A stretch of 24,326 bases of DNA from Welwitschia mirabilis (taxonomy: Eukaryota > Gnetophyta > Gnetopsida > Welwitschiales). The notes under the pieces are model-generated. The model did not search any database. It saw nothing but the letters and a program-made list of their open reading frames with translations, and had not been told where the DNA came from. Shown here in pieces: positions 20,933 to 24,326 of the stretch; position 1 is the first letter of the stretch; every line of letters begins with the position of its first letter. Where the stretch lies: NCBI GenBank assembly GCA_051453625.1, contig JBOZIK010000001.1, positions 225,278,023 to 225,302,348 on the forward strand. The letters are read 5' to 3'. The translations under genes were made by a program, and so were the position numbers.

Positions 20933-21392
20933 TGTAGGATATAATAGCAGAAAAGTAATGAAGATGAGACTGAGAATCACTCACTTTATTGTGAAGATGA
21001 TCTCAAATTTATACAAGGAAATAAGCTCAACAGCTCTAGACTGATTGTAGAAAAATCAGGAAATTAAGCTTGATAGCTCTAAATTGATTGCAGAAAATTC
21101 AGGAAACTAAATCTGACTTCTTAATTTAAATGCAACAGAAAATTTAAATTACTAACATAATTTCAGCAGACTTATCCAAATCCTAAACTAACTCCAGCAA
21201 AAGGTGCGATCTTTAACACTCGGTTCTTTTGCTGCAGATTCCTAGACTCTTCTTTAGTTCTTCAAATTTGGCTTTAGACCAACGCTTTGTAAGAATATCA
21301 GCCAGTTGAACTTCCCTTCCAATAGACTTTTCCAAATCCTAAAACTTTTCCAAATCCTAAACTAACTCCAGCAAAAGGTGCAATCTTCAACA
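20933..21392 (-). mobile_element. 3' LTR region of the minus-strand copia element, with an internal duplication
   Basis: On the minus strand an AAGCAAAGAGGAG polypurine tract (about 21393-21406) is followed by TGTTGAAG at 21392, a classic copia LTR start. The LTR ends with CCTACA at 20933, giving TG...CA ends. It contains a TATAAA-like box (TATAAATTTGAG, about 21003-21014) and an AATAAAG poly(A)-like signal (about 20984-20990). A second polypurine tract and LTR start (TGTTAAAG at 21218) lie inside, so the true LTR is probably the 286 bp of 20933-21218 and the rest is duplicated internal sequence. Confidence 0.7.
21023..21108 (-). repeat. 43-bp tandem repeat (two copies) inside the copia LTR
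   Basis: Units 21023-21065 and 21066-21108 align without gaps apart from about eight substitutions (AAGCT, then AGCTCTA, TTGATTG/CTGATTG, CAGGAAA). Each carries an AGCTCTA block. It lies just upstream of the TATA-like box in the LTR's own orientation, so in U3. Confidence 0.8.
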
Positions 21393-21496
21393 CTCCTCTT
21401 TGCTTCTTTTGTTGTAGATTTGTAGACTCATCTTTAGTTCTTCAAATTTGGCTTTAGACAAAGGCTTTGTAAGAATATCAGCCAGTGGAACTTCAC
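21175..21496 (-). repeat. Direct repeat of the copia RNase H tail, polypurine tract and LTR start
   Basis: Copies at about 21175-21316 and 21349-21496 match with roughly 10 percent difference and a 6-bp indel near the polypurine tract. Each holds the end of the RNase H reading frame (ADILTK...KAKFEELK), a stop, the polypurine tract, the LTR start and the first ~45 bp of the LTR. A short extra TTCCAAATCCTAAA word lies at the junction (about 21330-21343). Confidence 0.85.
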
Positions 21497-23755
21497 ATCT
21501 CCTATGCACGAAGAGAATCCCTTGGCGTTTTTTGTCGTCTCTAAGAAAATAATACTTTATCTTAAAATACTTTGTTTTGTCATGAAAAACTGGTTTGTTA
21601 GAGATAGCTATAGTAGCTTGATTGTCAACAAAAATTTTAGTGGGTTCCTTCTGGTCAAGTTTTAAGTCCAATAATAACTTTCTTAGCCATAAAGCTTGAT
21701 TAGCAGCTGTAGTAGTAGCTATGTATGCTGCTTTAGTAGTTGACTGAGCTGCCACATCTTGCTTCCTTGAACTAAGAGAAAAGATTTAAGCCGAGGTGAA
21801 ACAAATATCGAGAAGTGCTTCTCATCTCATCACTACAACCTCCCCAATCACTATCACAGAAACCATGCAAATTTAGTTTGTCTAAACTTTCAAACCAAAC
21901 GCGAAGGTCTATTGTGCTTTAAACATATCAAAGCACTCTCTTAGCAGCTTTAAAATGTAATTCACTTGGACAATGCATGAATCTGGACAATAAACTTATA
22001 GAATACACAATGTCAGCCCTTGTTGCTGTCAAATACATTAGACAACCTATAAGACTTTTGTATCGACCTTCATCCACTTTTTACGCTCTATAGGATATAT
22101 TCAGCTTCTTATTTTGCATCAAGAGAGTGCTTACATGCTTGCAGTTTTCCATGTTGAACTTTTTCAACACTTCTTTTGCATATTTGTACTGCCCAATAAG
22201 GATTCTTTTCTGTAGTAAGGATTCGTCTTAGCAGCTGCTGAATTTCCATACTAAGCAAATAGGACATCTCTCCTAGATTAGTCATCTCAAAGACTTGCAT
22301 CATTTGATTTTTAAATTGTTGCACCATCCCTATATTTCTTCCTGTTACAAGTAGATAATTAACATACAATGAAACAACAATTAGATCACCATTAGTAATT
22401 TTGACATAAAGAGTTGATTCGCTTAAACTCTTTTGAAACCATTTTGGAGTAGATGGTCATCAATCTTGCTGTACTAGGCTTTTGTAACCTGCTTTAGACC
22501 ACACAAGGCCTTCTTAAGTAGATAAACCTTGTCCTCATTTTCTATTACAACAAAACCATCTGGATGCTCAACAAAAATTTCCTCCTTCAAAGCTTTCATT
22601 TAGGAAGGCTGACTTGCATCAAGCTAGTAAGCTTTCCAACCCTTTTGAGCTGCTAGTGCCAATAGCATTCTGATAGTGTGAAGTCTTGCTATTGATGCAA
22701 ATGTCTAAGAAATCCACACCAAACTGTTGAGCATACAACTAGCCTTGCTTTATGTTTGTTGATAGATCTATCAGGGTTGAGTTTGGTTCTGTGTGCTCAC
22801 ATTACTTCAATAGATTTCTTATGGCTAGGTTTGTCTACTAAGATCCATGTCCGACTTTTATCTATCATTCTCAACTCCTCCTTCATTTCTTCAATCCACT
22901 TTGGAACCATTGCAGCTTCTTCATAATCTGCAGGCTCAAAAACAGCTAGGTTACATTTTACATAGATATCAACAAGTGATTTTGTACCTCTTATAGTTTC
23001 ATGATCATATGTTTCATCATCAATTGCGTCATCCTCCTACTCCTTTTGGATCAATACAGGTCTTAGAGTAAGTTTGTTAGGCTCTACTTCTGTTTTTTTT
23101 CCAATTCCAGGCTACAAGTTCGTTGAACTTAATGTCTTTGCTAACTATCGCTTTTCTAGTTAAAGGTTGATAAACCCTATAACCTTTGGTGATACTACTG
23201 TAGCCCACAAAAATCCCAACCTCTGACTTGTAATGCAGCTTATCTCTCTTCACATCTGGAATATATATGTAGCATACATTATCAAACACCTTCAAATTTT
23301 GCATAGAGGGTTTGTAACAATGCTAAGCTTCAAATGGTGTTTTCCCCTTCACTGTTTTTGTTAAAAGTCTATTAAGTAAATAGACTGAAGTGTTAATAGC
23401 CTTAGCCCAAAACTTCTTAGGCATTTTCTTTTCAAAAAGCAGATGCCTGCACATCTCCATAATTGTCCTAGTTTTCCTTCTCACATACTCCATTTTGTTG
23501 AGGAGTATAGGTTATTGTAAATTGATGCTTAATGCCAACATATTCACAAATCTTATTAAACTTGTTAGAAGTGTATTCATGCCCATTATCTGACTTATCA
23601 CCTTAATTTTCATATCACTTTGATTTTCAATCTAGTTCTTAAGTTTTCGAAACACATCAACTCCTCAGACTTTAATTCCATAAAGTAAACCAAACACATT
23701 TTGCTAAAATGATCAATAAATGCAATATAATACTTGTTGCTTGTGATACCCTCTC
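21413..23755 (-). pseudogene. Ty1/copia polyprotein relic: integrase part, RT, RNase H
   Basis: Read from 23755 downward on the minus strand. The integrase core (YYIAFIDHFSK at about 23700-23740, then relics of the PQQNGVxERKN region) leads to the conserved integrase tail at 23077-23304, with [22 protein letters not shown] follows: PDGFVVIENEDKVYLLKKAL at about 22505-22570, and an active site YVNYLLV at about 22350-22370 where YVDD is expected, then SLIGCLMYLTATRADIVYS (about 22000-22060) and FCDSDWGGCSDEM (about 21820-21860). RNase H is the best kept part (21387-21755, 122 codons): QSTTKAAYIA, WLRKLLLDL, VDNQATIAI, ADILTKPL. Stops, frameshifts and the lost YVDD aspartate show it is dead. Gag, protease and the 5' LTR are missing; copia similarity stops at about 23755. 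Confidence 0.85.
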
Positions 23756-23777
23756 TTCTCTTACCTTAATTAAGCAC

Positions 23778-23818
23778 TATTTTTTTTTCTTTTTCCTCTT
23801 TTTTTCTTTCTTTTTTAA
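23778..23818. repeat. Pyrimidine tract next to the copia breakpoint
   Basis: A run of T interrupted by C or CC lies about 20 bp beyond the point where copia similarity ends. On the minus strand it is an A/G-rich tract. Confidence 0.7.
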
Positions 23819-24326
23819 TATTATTACCTTGAAGACACAATGAAACCTAAGACCAAATTTTACTTACTCCTTGATTATTATTTCTATATTCTAAGAAAGA
23901 CAAATTATATTAATATTATATACTTACCTATAATTAATTCCCAGATTATTTTGGTTTACAAGTAATAGCAATGTCATAAGTTTGTGTTATCCATTTCTTC
24001 CTAGTCTTTCGTTACATAAAAGATATTTTGTAAATAGTCGAGGAGATGTAAACTTGTAGACAACATACATAGATAAGTTTTAAGGGTAATACCTGACCAA
24101 TATAATAAGAGATTGCAACTCTAATTAATGGCATTCCAACTTGATATCTAGCCACCATTCAGACATGAGTTGGTTCTACTTTAGGTTCTAAACTATACAC
24201 ATATGGTTGACCTCAACTTTATAGGCTTTTACTTTACCTCGATATACCCCCAATACAGGTGATAGGTGGTATGTGATGTGGATGCATGATTACAAATGAT
24301 TATCGATTCTTTAAAGCATCTCTGGA
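23819..24326. other. AT-rich DNA, no gene seen
   Basis: Beyond the copia breakpoint; no frame or repeat recognised. Confidence 0.5.

Noticed and set aside
1-24326. tRNA, rRNA, or a defence or toxin gene system
   Set aside because: No cloverleaf, rRNA segment or bacterial-type gene cluster was seen on either strand by eye; a tRNA scan would settle the first.

Overview
The window is nuclear DNA of a seed plant, probably a dicot or other woody species. The evidence is one host gene with twelve GT-AG exons and short AT-rich introns, surrounded by decayed plant LTR retrotransposons (Ty1/copia and Ty3/gypsy). The species cannot be fixed from this sequence. It is a draft assembly: seven N runs total 2,092 bases, and two of them are flanked by the same sequence on both sides, which looks like unmerged contig ends rather than biology.

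Layout. 1-3049: AT-rich DNA with a very degenerate minus-strand retroelement ORF (about 580-1850). 3257-4120: AT-rich with a (TC)n microsatellite. About 4125-5663: minus-strand Ty3/gypsy pol relic (end of RNase H, integrase, C-terminal domain), cut by a 100-N gap. 5764-about 10654: plus-strand copia element of SIRE/Maximus type without its 5' part: RT and RNase H relic, an envelope-like third ORF, polypurine tract and a 3' LTR carrying TTGAC-type repeats. 10660-11850: no recognisable gene. 11912-13547: a J-domain (DnaJ-like) pseudogene interrupted by a suspect gap, followed by a retroposon-like tail with a short poly(A).

14902-19405 (+): the one intact host gene. It encodes a 597-residue type II membrane protein of the plant O-fucosyltransferase-like family (GT106, Golgi). 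All eleven introns keep frame and obey GT-AG. A TATA box, a TGGGCC element and a poly(A) signal can be placed around it. Its oddest part is a threefold 14-15-residue repeat in exon 2, in the predicted luminal stem.

19690-20930 is gene-free. 20933-about 23755: a minus-strand copia element with 3' LTR, RNase H, RT and part of integrase, all decayed. Its RNase H tail, polypurine tract and LTR start occur twice in a row, which suggests template switching or recombination between two related copies. 23760-24326 is AT-rich with no gene.

I saw no operon, CRISPR array, RNA gene or convincing new biological system. The retroelements are not expected to encode working proteins. The most useful points for a reader are the exon map, the exon-2 repeat, the chimeric copia 3' end, the J-domain relic and the two probable assembly artefacts.
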